NCBI GenBank assembly: GCA_016719605.1
Contig: JADJYW010000006.1
Location: 237,501 to 301,500, forward strand
DNA length: 64,000 nucleotides
Direction: 5' to 3'
From: Lewinellaceae bacterium
GTDB lineage: Bacteria > Bacteroidota > Bacteroidia > Chitinophagales > Saprospiraceae
Of this stretch, positions 46,672-55,657 are shown in pieces. Position 1 is the stretch's first letter, and each line of letters begins with the position of its first letter. The translations under genes were made by a program, and so were the position numbers. A model generated the notes under the pieces. That model was not told where the DNA came from, ran no database searches, and saw only the letters and a list, made by a program, of their open reading frames with translations.

Positions 46672-46706
46672 AAAAAAAACGGCGGCGAGCATAGTGCTCG
46701 CCGCCG
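46672..46706 (-). terminator. Rho-independent terminator of the Omp28-like gene
   Basis: A 12-bp GC-rich stem (cggcggcgagca / tgctcgccgccg) is followed on the minus strand by eight T residues. It lies 38 nt beyond the stop codon at 46744 and just before lpxB. Confidence 0.92.
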
Positions 46707-46743
46707 CTAAGGTCGACTGATTCCGGCCAACCTCAAATCAAAA

Positions 46744-48732
46744 TCAGCGTTGGATCACGAACGACCTGGAGGTCACCTGACCTTTAGCCGTAGCAACCAG
46801 TGTGTACATACCGTTCGGCAAGTTGCCGACGCGGAAGGGCAGGAACTGCTTGCCGCTGATGTTATCGTAGTTGTGCTCGGATACGACGCGGCCAAAAGCA
46901 TCTACGACGCGAATCTGCACGTCGGCGGTTTCTTGTACTTTGATGGTCAGCGTGGCTGCGTCCTGAACCGGGTTCGGGGCGAGGGATACGTTGATGGCGT
47001 CAAAGGTGAGCGTCGGCGCAGATGTGGACACAAAGGGGATTGCCGTGGATTCGGCGTTGATGATACGGCCGGTAGCGTTGTCAATCACCATCGTGATGAC
47101 GTGCATATTGTCAATGTTGTATGTAGGCGGTACGTTGTAGGAGCTCTGGTAGGACATGACCGAGCCGGCCGGGTTGGCTACCGGTACGCTGCCTGCAGCG
47201 CCGGTGAAGCCGCCGACAATCTGGCGTGCAACATGGCTGTACACCATTTGTGCTGCCGGAACCGGGCTGACGAGGTTTTCAAAACCACCCATCGGGCCTT
47301 GGCCGCCACCGGAGTAGGCATTCACCTGGTTGTAGCCGCTTGTAGTGCCGGTTACACCTTCCTCGGTGTATGCGACGGCAATGCGGAAGTCGCCGTTCAT
47401 TTCTTCCAGGAACTGGAGCGAACTGGTGACATCCACTTTGCGGGTAGCAGCATCCCACTCCACATTCTGGGAAACCAGGATTTTGGCGGGCTGCGTCAGG
47501 TGCTCAATCAGGCTTTTTTCAAAGTTCGGATTGCCCAGCAGCGGATCAATATCAGCCTCGCGCTCAACCAAACCACCCGGGAAGCCACCGATCAGGGTGA
47601 GCATACCGGCATCATATATGGCATTGCGCATGGGATCGGACGTGCTGTTGTGCACCGCGATCGGAATGGCCAAATCGGGGTAGTTCTCGGCAATAAAGTC
47701 CATCATGACGGCGCCGCGGGGGCACCATGTGCACCAGGTACCGGTGCCTTCCTCGACAACAACTTTGCGACCTGGCTGTGGTTCTACGCCCAAAATGCTA
47801 AAGGTGCTCGTGCCCGTGTTGTCGCTGGGGTCGGCGTCGCCTACACCATTGACATTAGCCAGTTCAACACTGAAGTCAAAGGTGTTCGCTCCGAGTACCG
47901 CAGGATACGGAATGAAGAATTGTACGCTTTGGTTGAAACCCAGATTCTGGTTGGTGTAGCTGTATGTTTTTGTCTCTGCGCCACGGGTAACCAGAATATC
48001 AAACGAAGTAAGCGGGACGAATCCTTCAAAGTTGGTAACAGTACCGCGGAGCGCTACTTCATGCCCGGCCATAATTTTGTCGTAGGTCGTCACGATCGTA
48101 GGCACGGCGTCAATAAATCTGCCTGTACCCACACCCGTCAGGCGGGCACGCACGACATTGTCGGGCGCTACGACCCGGATATTGTCCAGCATAGCGCCGA
48201 AGAGCCAGCCCGTGCCGTCGTCATACCGGAAGGCAAATTGTACATTGGCTAAGCCGGCGTAGGCAGCAATGTTCACATGGAAGTTGCTTCTCCAGCCACC
48301 GCCGCCTGTGAGGGCAGTCACTTCCGTCCAGGTTGTGCCGTCGTCGGTGGAAGCCAATAATTTCAGCGACTCGGTTTTGGCCTGATAGGTGCCGCGGACA
48401 TAAAATATGTCGAACAGCATCCGAAGGTCGGTGTGTCCTGAAAGGTCCATTTTAGGCAAGTAGACGATCTCATTGGCTTTGTTGCAGTTGCACTTGTCGT
48501 CGTTGGTGCCCAGTACATTACCTGGACGGGTAGGAATGGGGAAGTCCGTAGAAGAATGCGCCGCGGTCGTCGCAACTTTCCAGCCGCCGTCCGTGGCAGC
48601 GGTGGTTTGCGTCCAGCCGGCAGGCAGCGTGGTTCCACTCTCGAAATCTTCCGACCAGATGACGGTGCCCTGGGCGTGTACAGCAGCGCCAACGGCTACC
48701 AGAAAAGCAGCAAAAAGTAGTTTTTTCAACAT
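46744..48732 (-). CDS. T9SS-exported protein with MAM-like and Omp28/thioredoxin-like domains
   Basis: 662 residues. After a signal peptide (LLFAAFLVAVGAAVHAQ), a choice-of-anchor J/MAM-like domain (~22-195: WSEDFESGTTLPAGWTQ; LDNIRVV) is followed by an Ig-like region and an Omp28-type thioredoxin-fold domain (~335-520). The latter carries the CxxC motif in GTGTWCTWCPRGAVM. The C-terminal ~80 residues are a type A sorting domain (LAPNPVQDAATLTI; GMYTLVATAKGQVTSRSFVIQR). It is a surface-attached or secreted protein; the CxxC may act in redox chemistry outside the cell. Confidence 0.88.
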   Translation of the reverse strand: MLKKLLFAAFLVAVGAAVHAQGTVIWSEDFESGTTLPAGWTQTTAATDGGWKVATTAAHSSTDFPIPTRPGNVLGTNDDKCNCNKANEIVYLPKMDLSGHTDLRMLFDIFYVRGTYQAKTESLKLLASTDDGTTWTEVTALTGGGGWRSNFHVNIAAYAGLANVQFAFRYDDGTGWLFGAMLDNIRVVAPDNVVRARLTGVGTGRFIDAVPTIVTTYDKIMAGHEVALRGTVTNFEGFVPLTSFDILVTRGAETKTYSYTNQNLGFNQSVQFFIPYPAVLGANTFDFSVELANVNGVGDADPSDNTGTSTFSILGVEPQPGRKVVVEEGTGTWCTWCPRGAVMMDFIAENYPDLAIPIAVHNSTSDPMRNAIYDAGMLTLIGGFPGGLVEREADIDPLLGNPNFEKSLIEHLTQPAKILVSQNVEWDAATRKVDVTSSLQFLEEMNGDFRIAVAYTEEGVTGTTSGYNQVNAYSGGGQGPMGGFENLVSPVPAAQMVYSHVARQIVGGFTGAAGSVPVANPAGSVMSYQSSYNVPPTYNIDNMHVITMVIDNATGRIINAESTAIPFVSTSAPTLTFDAINVSLAPNPVQDAATLTIKVQETADVQIRVVDAFGRVVSEHNYDNISGKQFLPFRVGNLPNGMYTLVATAKGQVTSRSFVIQR

Positions 48733-48762
48733 AATTTAAAGCATTTAATGTGAATTGTTTTG

Positions 48763-48770
48763 CAAATGTA
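48763..48770 (-). promoter_or_regulatory. TACATTTG -7 motif of the Omp28-like gene
   Basis: A perfect TAnnTTTG match on the minus strand 30 nt upstream of the start codon. No TTTG at -33. Confidence 0.5.
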
Positions 48771-48933
48771 GCTATTCACTTCTTGTTCGCCGCCTTTTGA
48801 CTTGAAATGTTATTTTTTGACATATTAAATGGTTTTTCCCTTGAACCTGCATTCTTTTTTAGTCGGGGCTGTTACGCGTGGTCACACAGCGCCCTGATTT
48901 TTACAGAATGGCAACGGGACGCACACTGTGCCG

Positions 48934-48941
48934 TACTTTTG
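48934..48941 (+). promoter_or_regulatory. TACTTTTG -7 motif of mutS2
   Basis: A perfect TAnnTTTG match ends 5 nt before the mutS2 ATG at 48947, placing the predicted transcript start at or near the start codon. Confidence 0.5.
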
Positions 48942-48946
48942 CACCG

Positions 48947-51349
48947 ATGAAACCGCAAGACATGATTTTTGAACCACGCGATGTTTTCAATAAACTGGAG
49001 TTTGATAAAGTGCTGGACCTCCTCGAAAAAGAAGCCATGACACCCATGGCGGCCGAGCGCCTCCGGGCACTTACGCCCTCCACTTCCTTCGGGCAAATAG
49101 ACACCTGGCTGCGCGAAACGCGGGAGTTCAAACTGACACTCGAAAAAAACGACCGATTCCCGCTGGAAACCTACTCCGATATCCGGCCGGACCTGCGCAT
49201 GCTGGCTATTGCCGAGTACACGCTGCCCGTTGAGGCGTTCCAGAATATCCTGCGCATCCTCCTCGTCGTGCGGGATGTGGTTCGGTTTTTTAGCAGCGTG
49301 AAAAGGGAGATTTACCCGAAGATGTATGACAACATCCGGCACCTGACGTTCGACGAAGACCTGATCCGCGCCATCACGGCGGTTTTTGACGAAAAAGGCG
49401 AGGTGCGCGCCGATGCATCCCCCGACCTCGTGCGTATCCGCCGCGAAATGCAGCACAAAATGCGCGAACTGGATCAACGCTTCCGACAGATCATTCAGGA
49501 ATACCGCACCAAAGGCTGGCTATCGGATACACCCGAGAGCTTCCGAAACGGCCGCCGCGTGTTATCTGTGCCGGCCGAACACAAGCGCAAAATTCGGGGC
49601 ATCATTCACGATGAAAGCGACACAGGGCGCACGGTTTTTATCGAACCGGAGCCGGTCATTGACATCAACAATGATATTTTCGATCTCGAAGGCGAGGAGC
49701 GCCGGGAAATTTTTCGAATCCTGAAAAGACTGAGCGAGACGATTCGCCCCTACGGCCCTTTGCTCGGCCAATACCAGGAAGCGCTGGTCGCGCTGGAAGT
49801 TGTGCAAGCCAAGGCGCGGCTGGCCATGTCCATGCGTGCCGGTATGCCGGTGTTGAAAGAAAAACCGCTCATCGGTATCCGGAAGGGTTACCATCCGCTG
49901 CTTTTTTTGAAAAACAAAGTTCTCGGTCGCAAAACGGTACCCTTCGAACTGCGCCTGCACGCCGAAAGCCATATCCTTGTCTTGTCCGGCCCCAATGCCG
50001 GCGGCAAATCCGTGGCCATGAAATCGGTCGGACTGCTCCAGTTGATGGTGCAGAGCGGCCTGCTCGTTCCCGTCCACGAACTCAGCGAATTCGGTATTTT
50101 TGAACGCGTTTTTGCCGACATCGGCGACCAGCAAAGCCTCGACGACGACCTCAGCACCTACTCCTCCCGGCTACAAAACGCCCGCGTTTTTCTGGAAAAA
50201 GCCACGCCGAAAACGCTGGTGCTGATTGATGAAATGGGCAGCGGTACCGACCCCAAGCCGGGCGGCGCCATAGCCGAATCCATCCTGCAAGGGTTGTACC
50301 GAAAGGGCGTTTTTGCCGTGGTGACCACGCACTACTCCAATCTGAAGGTGTTTGCTTTCCGCAACGAGGGTATCCTGAACGGCAATATGCACTTCGACAA
50401 GGATACCCTGTCCCCTACCTACGAACTCAAGGTGGGTCGCCCCGGCAGCAGCTATGCATTTGAAATTGCCGCCAAAAGTGGTCTGCCGAGGAGTATTATT
50501 GACCATGCACGCAAACGAACCGGCAGCGAAACAGCCGTAGACGATATCCTGATCGAACTCCAGCGGGAAAAACAGGAACTGGAGGAAACCTTGCGCGCCG
50601 TTCAGGCAAAAGAACAATCGCTGGAACGACTCATCAAAACGTACGACAGCTTGCACCACGATGTGGAGGTGAAGCGCAAACGCCTCAAGTTGGACCAAAA
50701 AGAGTTTGAACTGCGCATGAGCGCCAACACCAGCCGGGAAGTGGACAAACTCGTGCGCCAACTCAAAGAAGAAAAAAACCTGGAACGCGTGCAACAGGTG
50801 GCGCAACAACTCAAACAGGAGCGCACGGAAAAAGCCCGTCAGGTGGACGACATCAACGCCGATGTGCTGAAACTGGAGGAGAAGTCCGGGCCTGTTGTGG
50901 TGCGGCCTTTTCAGGTGGGCGACCACGCGCGCCTGCGCGCCGGCGGCGCTACCGGCCGCATCGAAACCCTGAAAGGCAGCAAGGCACAACTCTCCATGGG
51001 CGGTATCACCGTCACGGTACACACGCGCGACCTGCTGCCGGTGGCCCCGCCCGCCGTACAACCCGTCTCGGCAATCGGGGCAGACATCCAGCAGGCCGCA
51101 GCCTTCGAGTCGAAAATTGACATCCGGGGTATGGGGCCCGACGAGGCGCTGCTGGTTCTGGAAAAATTCGTGGACAACTCCCTGCTTTCCAATGCAGCCG
51201 TTTTGCGCATTTTGCACGGCAAGGGCGTCGGCGTCCTGCGCCGGGTGGTCAAAGGAAAATTGCGCGAATACGGCGGCAATATCGCCCGCGTCTATCACCC
51301 GGAGCCGGATCAGGGCGGCGACGGGGTGACTATCGTCGAACTGGCCTAA
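48947..51349 (+). CDS. mutS2: MutS2 endonuclease (recombination/ribosome-rescue ATPase with Smr domain)
   Basis: An 800-residue protein. N-terminal core and clamp helices (~1-320) lead to the MutS ATPase: Walker A GPNAGGKSVAMKS (~343), Walker B TLVLIDEMGSGTDPKPG. A long coiled coil (~530-660) and a C-terminal Smr nuclease-like domain follow, with IDIRGMGPDEALLVLEKF and RILHGKGVGVLRRVV. It lacks the mismatch-recognition domain of MutS. Members suppress homologous recombination or act on collided ribosomes. The start at 48947 (MKPQDMIFEP) is preferred over in-frame codons upstream that precede the promoter motif. Confidence 0.93.
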   Translation: MKPQDMIFEPRDVFNKLEFDKVLDLLEKEAMTPMAAERLRALTPSTSFGQIDTWLRETREFKLTLEKNDRFPLETYSDIRPDLRMLAIAEYTLPVEAFQNILRILLVVRDVVRFFSSVKREIYPKMYDNIRHLTFDEDLIRAITAVFDEKGEVRADASPDLVRIRREMQHKMRELDQRFRQIIQEYRTKGWLSDTPESFRNGRRVLSVPAEHKRKIRGIIHDESDTGRTVFIEPEPVIDINNDIFDLEGEERREIFRILKRLSETIRPYGPLLGQYQEALVALEVVQAKARLAMSMRAGMPVLKEKPLIGIRKGYHPLLFLKNKVLGRKTVPFELRLHAESHILVLSGPNAGGKSVAMKSVGLLQLMVQSGLLVPVHELSEFGIFERVFADIGDQQSLDDDLSTYSSRLQNARVFLEKATPKTLVLIDEMGSGTDPKPGGAIAESILQGLYRKGVFAVVTTHYSNLKVFAFRNEGILNGNMHFDKDTLSPTYELKVGRPGSSYAFEIAAKSGLPRSIIDHARKRTGSETAVDDILIELQREKQELEETLRAVQAKEQSLERLIKTYDSLHHDVEVKRKRLKLDQKEFELRMSANTSREVDKLVRQLKEEKNLERVQQVAQQLKQERTEKARQVDDINADVLKLEEKSGPVVVRPFQVGDHARLRAGGATGRIETLKGSKAQLSMGGITVTVHTRDLLPVAPPAVQPVSAIGADIQQAAAFESKIDIRGMGPDEALLVLEKFVDNSLLSNAAVLRILHGKGVGVLRRVVKGKLREYGGNIARVYHPEPDQGGDGVTIVELA

Positions 51350-51359
51350 ACCGTAACTA

Positions 51360-52628
51360 ATGGATACCGCCTGGCTTGATTTCCTGCCGCCCTTTTTTCA
51401 GGGCTTGTTGGTGGCTACCGGCATCGGCCTCATCATGGGGCTGGAGCGCGAGCACCAGCAGCGCGCCGATCCACACCATTTTGCCGGATTGCGCACCTTC
51501 CCGCTCGTGTCCATCACCGGTTTTGTGGTCGGGATGCTTTCCGACCAGCACTTCCCCTGGCTATTGCCGGCGGCTACGCTCGGCGTGCTGGTTTTGGTGT
51601 CGGTAGCCTACTACATGCAGGCGCGGCAAGACAGCATGGGGCTGACAACGGAGTTTGCCCTGGTGCTGGCGTATGCGCTCGGCATCCTGGTTGCCGCCAA
51701 TCACCATGCAGAAGCGCTGTCGGTGGCTGTGGCTGCAACGGTACTCCTTTCCCTGAAGGAGCGCTTTCAGTGGTTTGTCAAGCAGATATCCCAAACCGAA
51801 CTGGTTGCATTTATCAAGTTTTTCGTGCTCGTCATTCTGCTGTTGTTGCTTTTGCCCAACCAGCATTTCGGCCCCGACGATATTTTGCACTACCGCGATT
51901 TGGGCTGGACGATCCTACTGGTCTCCTCCATCAGTTTTGCGGGGTACCTGCTGCTCAAGTTTACCGACTCCGGGCGCGGTATCTTGCTGACGGCCGTCCT
52001 GGGCGGCCTTTTTTCGTCCACCATGATCGCCTGGATATTTGGCGCGCGGAGCCGGGAAATGCCGGCGCTGAGCCGACCGCTCGGGGCGGGTATTTTGCTG
52101 GCGTCCTCGGTGATGTACGTCCGGGTATTGCTGCTGGCCGCCCTGTTCAGCACGGATGTGGCCTGGCAACTGGCACTGCCTTGCGGGTTGATGCTGGCAA
52201 TAACCCTGCTCGCGGTTTGGTACTACAACCGCGACCGGGAGCAGGCCGGCGTGTCCGCACAACTGCCCGTCGGCAATCCGCTGGACCTGAAAAATGCCGT
52301 GTTTTTCGGGTTTTTGTACATTGCCGTCACGCTGTTCATGCACTACTCGCGGCAATGGTTCGGGGAGTCCGGCTCATATTTTTCCGGCATTATTTCCGGT
52401 CTTGCCGACATGGATGCCATCACGATCAGCACGGCCAAATGGGCGAAACAGGCATCTGCCGCTACCTACGCAGCCAATGTGGTGCTGGTAGCCGCCTTGT
52501 CCAACACGTTTTTTAAAGCCATGATCGCTATTTTGCGCGGCCACCCGGCCATGCGGCGGTACATGGCCACGGGTTTCGGGGCGGTGCTGCTGGCCGGCGG
52601 CGTGTGGCTGGCGATTCGGTTGTTGTAA
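51360..52628 (+). CDS. MgtC/DUF4010 family membrane protein
   Basis: 422 residues with about twelve membrane segments. The MgtC N domain (~10-140) carries ATGIGLIMGLEREHQ and GLRTFPLVSITGFVVGML. The DUF4010 part follows (~190-420), with GLFSSTMIAWIFGARSRE, and SGLADMDAITISTAKWAK, a motif typical of this family. Role is unknown; MgtC-type proteins relate to Mg2+ stress. It starts 10 nt after mutS2 and may be co-transcribed with it. Confidence 0.88.
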   Translation: MDTAWLDFLPPFFQGLLVATGIGLIMGLEREHQQRADPHHFAGLRTFPLVSITGFVVGMLSDQHFPWLLPAATLGVLVLVSVAYYMQARQDSMGLTTEFALVLAYALGILVAANHHAEALSVAVAATVLLSLKERFQWFVKQISQTELVAFIKFFVLVILLLLLLPNQHFGPDDILHYRDLGWTILLVSSISFAGYLLLKFTDSGRGILLTAVLGGLFSSTMIAWIFGARSREMPALSRPLGAGILLASSVMYVRVLLLAALFSTDVAWQLALPCGLMLAITLLAVWYYNRDREQAGVSAQLPVGNPLDLKNAVFFGFLYIAVTLFMHYSRQWFGESGSYFSGIISGLADMDAITISTAKWAKQASAATYAANVVLVAALSNTFFKAMIAILRGHPAMRRYMATGFGAVLLAGGVWLAIRLL

Positions 52629-52699
52629 ACACCCGGAGCCGCCGGCAGGGGCTACAAAAAACACTTCATTCCACACCGCGCGCCGGCACTTGTCACCCA

Positions 52700-52733
52700 T
52701 TTGGGTAACATCGGCTGCGTTGTCCTATTTTTG
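52700..52733 (+). promoter_or_regulatory. Bacteroidota promoter of the caspase gene
   Basis: TTTG at 52700-52703, a 22-nt spacer and TATTTTTG at 52726-52733. It lies 19 nt before the ATG at 52753, so the caspase gene has its own promoter. Confidence 0.55.
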
Positions 52734-52752
52734 TCCGCAAAAACATCTGCCA

Positions 52753-53949
52753 ATGAAAATCCCCGTCCACTTGTTTGCCGCCGTGTTTTTCCTGCTGAAC
52801 CTGCCGGCCCTGCGCACCGCCGCCCCGGATGCACCGCCGCCACCGCGCGCCAACCGCGACTACGCCCTGTTTTTCGCCGTGGACGACTATCGCCCCGCCT
52901 CCGGTTTTGCACCGCTATCCAAGCCCATCGCCAACGCCGAAGCCATCGCCCGCGAGCTGCGCGACCGCTACGGCTTCGCTACCGAGGTGGTGAAAAACCC
53001 GACACTCGACCAGATCGGCGCCAAACTGCGCGAGTACCGCGACCTGTTTGCCAAAAACCCCTCGGGGCGCTACCCTGCCAACGGCCAACTGCGCCTCTAT
53101 TTCAGCGGCCACGGCGTAGTCGAAAACAACAACGGCTACTTTATACCCACCGACGGCGACCTCAAAAAACTCTACAGCACCGCCTTCGCCTACGAAATCT
53201 GGCGCCCGTTCATCAACAGCATGGACTGCCGCCACATCCTCGTGGCCGTGGACGCCTGCTACTCCGTCACCTTCGACCCCGACTGGTACAACCCCTCCAT
53301 GGACGATCTCGAATTTGGACGCCCCGGCGAACGCAGCGAGGGCGACAAACTGCTGCTGGCCAATGAATCCGACAAGTGCCGCATCCTGTTCACCTCCGAC
53401 GGGCGGGAGGACAAAGTGCCCGAGCGCTCCAATTTTGCCCGAAAATTCCTCGAAGGCCTGCAAACCGGCACCCGGCAGGACGGCGTGCTCACGTCCACAA
53501 TTCTGGCCGGTTTTCTGGACTTTGCGGCGCCCAAGCCACGCCTCACCACCTTCGGCGCCGACCAGAAAGGCTCCTTCGTATTCGTGTCCGTAAAACCCCG
53601 CCTGCCCGACCCGGGCGCCGACCCTGCCGCCACGGACCAACTCGCCCGCGACCTTACCGCCTGGCGCGCAGCCAAATCCGCCAATACCATTGCCGCCTAC
53701 CGGCAGTACCTGAGCGACTACCCCGGCGGCGAGTTCCGCGAGCAGGCCGACAATGCCGTCCGCGCCATACAGGCCGACCTCGACCTGCGCCGCGACGACC
53801 TGGCCTGGGACGTGGCTACGGAAAAAAATACCGAACAAGCCTACCAAAAATACCAGGCCGACTTCCAGAATGGCCGGCACTATGCCGAGGCAGAGGCAAA
53901 AAAACGGCACTTGGTAACAAGACCGACGAAACCAGAGAACCACAACTGA
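52753..53949 (+). CDS. Caspase-like (C14) protease, exported; frame ends before an FGE domain
   Basis: A 398-residue protein. A signal peptide (VHLFAAVFFLLNLPALRTA) is followed by a p20-like caspase domain (~35-280). The catalytic His120 lies in LYFSGHGVVENNNGY and Cys169 in VAVDACYSVTFD. An Ala/Asp-rich TPR-like helical stretch (~300-390: NTIAAYRQYLSDYPGGEF; NTEQAYQKYQADFQNGRHYAEAE) follows. The frame ends 45 nt beyond a seven-A run (53898-53904). Reading minus one at that run continues straight into the FGE domain. Caspase-FGE fusions are known in multicellular and filamentous bacteria, which suggests that one polypeptide was intended. Export would make this an extracytoplasmic protease. 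Confidence 0.88.
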   Translation: MKIPVHLFAAVFFLLNLPALRTAAPDAPPPPRANRDYALFFAVDDYRPASGFAPLSKPIANAEAIARELRDRYGFATEVVKNPTLDQIGAKLREYRDLFAKNPSGRYPANGQLRLYFSGHGVVENNNGYFIPTDGDLKKLYSTAFAYEIWRPFINSMDCRHILVAVDACYSVTFDPDWYNPSMDDLEFGRPGERSEGDKLLLANESDKCRILFTSDGREDKVPERSNFARKFLEGLQTGTRQDGVLTSTILAGFLDFAAPKPRLTTFGADQKGSFVFVSVKPRLPDPGADPAATDQLARDLTAWRAAKSANTIAAYRQYLSDYPGGEFREQADNAVRAIQADLDLRRDDLAWDVATEKNTEQAYQKYQADFQNGRHYAEAEAKKRHLVTRPTKPENHN

Positions 53950-54752
53950 AGCCGCTTGGCGACGGAAGTGCCGGCAGGAAGAACAAACCGCTTGGCGACG
54001 GAAGTGCCGGTAGGAAGAACAAACCGCTTGGCGACGGTAGCCCCGCCCCCGCCACACCCCGCGCGGGCGAGGTGGCCGCCGACGGGCTGGTGTTTGTGCC
54101 GGGCGGCGCCTACACCATGGGCTGCACCACCGAGCAGGGCAGCGATTGCGACGGCGACGAAAAACCCGCGCACCAGGTGACGGTGCCGGATTTTTACATC
54201 GGGAAATACGAGGTGACGCAAAAACAGTGGCGGGAGGTGATGGGAAAAGCCCCTTCGTATTTCAAAAACTGCGACGATTGTCCGGTGGAGCAAGTTTCGT
54301 GGAGCGATATCCAGGAATTTCTCCAAAAACTGAACGCCGCCAACCCGGGCAAAAACTACCGCCTGCCCACGGAGGCGGAATGGGAATACGCGGCGCGGGG
54401 CGGAAGCCTGAGCGGAGGGTACAAGTACGCGGGCAGCAACAGCATAGACGAGGTGGCGTGGTACAGTACCAATTCGGGCAGCAAAACGCACCCGGTAGGC
54501 GGCAAAAAAGCCAACGAACTGGGCCTGCACGACATGAGCGGAAATGTGCGGGAATGGTGCAGCGACTGGTGGGACTACTACCCTGCTACGGCGCAGACAA
54601 ATCCGACAGGGCCTGGTACGGGCGGCCACCGCGTGATTCGCGGCGGCTCGTGGGGCTACGACGCGCTGCTTTGCCGCGTCGCCTATCGCAGCAGCAACAC
54701 GCCGACGCTCCGCGACAACGCCCTCGGCTTCCGCCTCTGTCGTCCTTCTTAG
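53904..54752 (+). CDS. FGE-sulfatase/C-type-lectin-fold domain, out of frame with the caspase
   Basis: ~280 residues that begin in a Lys/Gly-rich linker (PLGDGSAGRKNK repeated) and then form a formylglycine-generating-enzyme-like domain: VFVPGGAYTMGC, FYIGKYEVTQKQWREVMG, YRLPTEAEWEYAARGG, GLHDMSGNVREWCSDWW and HRVIRGGSWGYDALLCRVAYR-type end with DNALGFRL. By eye, the first active-site cysteine of human FGE falls opposite Tyr/Gly, so it may not be catalytic; the fold is also used as a ligand-binding domain. No start codon with a leader exists; upstream codons in this frame are a shadow of the caspase gene. The domain is probably the C-terminal part of the caspase protein. Confidence 0.82.
   Translation, partial: TALGNKTDETREPQLKPLGDGSAGRKNKPLGDGSAGRKNKPLGDGSPAPATPRAGEVAADGLVFVPGGAYTMGCTTEQGSDCDGDEKPAHQVTVPDFYIGKYEVTQKQWREVMGKAPSYFKNCDDCPVEQVSWSDIQEFLQKLNAANPGKNYRLPTEAEWEYAARGGSLSGGYKYAGSNSIDEVAWYSTNSGSKTHPVGGKKANELGLHDMSGNVREWCSDWWDYYPATAQTNPTGPGTGGHRVIRGGSWGYDALLCRVAYRSSNTPTLRDNALGFRLCRPS
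53952..54038. repeat. 36-bp tandem repeat, 2.4 copies
   Basis: Units 53952-53987 and 53988-54023 differ at one base; a partial third covers 54024-54038. In the FGE frame each encodes PLGDGSAGRKNK, so the unit keeps the frame and makes a flexible basic linker between caspase and FGE domains. Confidence 0.93.
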
Positions 54753-55657
54753 TCAGTTGGTTGCCTACTCCGGCATCCTGTGAGCAAAAAGGAAGCGAAA
54801 CCGGCAACAGAGCGAGCGAGGCGGGGCAGGCGCCAGCCCCGCCCGCGGAAGTGGAGTAGCCAGTTGGTGACAGGCGGGGGAGCCGAATTTTCAACCCCAC
54901 CCCCATCCCCTCCCCCAAATGGGAGGGGGGCTTGCCCACAACTACCATCAACATCTCGATTTTCGCCGCGCTTGGTGTTTTCACCAAGCGCTGTCGCGCG
55001 GGCATTGCGGAACCCCGTGGTACTGCTTGGTGAAAACACCAAGCAGGGCGGAAAGCCTGATTTCAAGACGGAATCTGGCCCCCCTCCCATTTTCGCCGCG
55101 CTTGGTGTTTTCACCAAGCGCTGTCGTGCCGGCATTGCGGAACCCCGTGGTACTGCTTGGTGAAAACACCAAGCAGGGCGGAAAGCCTGATTTCAAGACG
55201 AAATCTGGCCCCCCTCCCATTTGGGGGAGGGGATGGGGGTGGGGTTGACCCGCGCGGCGAAAAAACCGCCGGCCCGCCTCTGTTTTCCGCCGCGCTTGGT
55301 GTTTTCACCAAGCGCTGTCGCGCGGGCATTGCGAAACCGCCCGCGGTACTGCTTGGTGAAAACACCAAGCAGGGCGGAAAGCCTGATTTCAAGACGGAAT
55401 CTGGCCCCCCTCCCATTTTTCGCCAACTTGGGTTTTTCAAGCGCCTGGGGATAGCGGCCCCTCTTTGTTGGTGAAAACATGACGGCGGAAAACCTGATTT
55501 ATAAACGGTGTCGGCCCCCCCCCCATTTGGGGAGGGATGGGGTGGGGTTGACCCATAGGGCGAAAAACCCGCCCGCCTCTGTTTTTCAAAAAACATTTCG
55601 ATACGCGCGCTTCCTTTTGGGACGACAAAAACGCAAGGCACGCTGTGTCGAAAACTC
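54753..55657. repeat. Gene-free cluster of ~130-bp hairpin repeats
   Basis: Three good copies (starting ~54961, ~55091 and ~55285) and a degraded fourth (~55418) of a ~130-bp unit. Each unit holds a hairpin cttggtg-tttt-caccaag and, ~60 nt later, its partner cttggtg-aaaa-caccaag. The unit ends in ctgatttcaagacg... and a C/G-rich box. A second element, ccccatcccctcccccaaatgggaggg and its reverse, occurs near 54895-54928, 55205-55248 and 55513-55550. All open frames over the area follow the repeats and show no protein similarity. I see no gene here. Confidence 0.9.

Noticed and set aside
53376..53903. 5' part of the FGE open frame as a real N-terminal domain
   Set aside because: It is Arg/Pro-rich shadow sequence over the conserved caspase frame; coding identity switches only at the A7 run.
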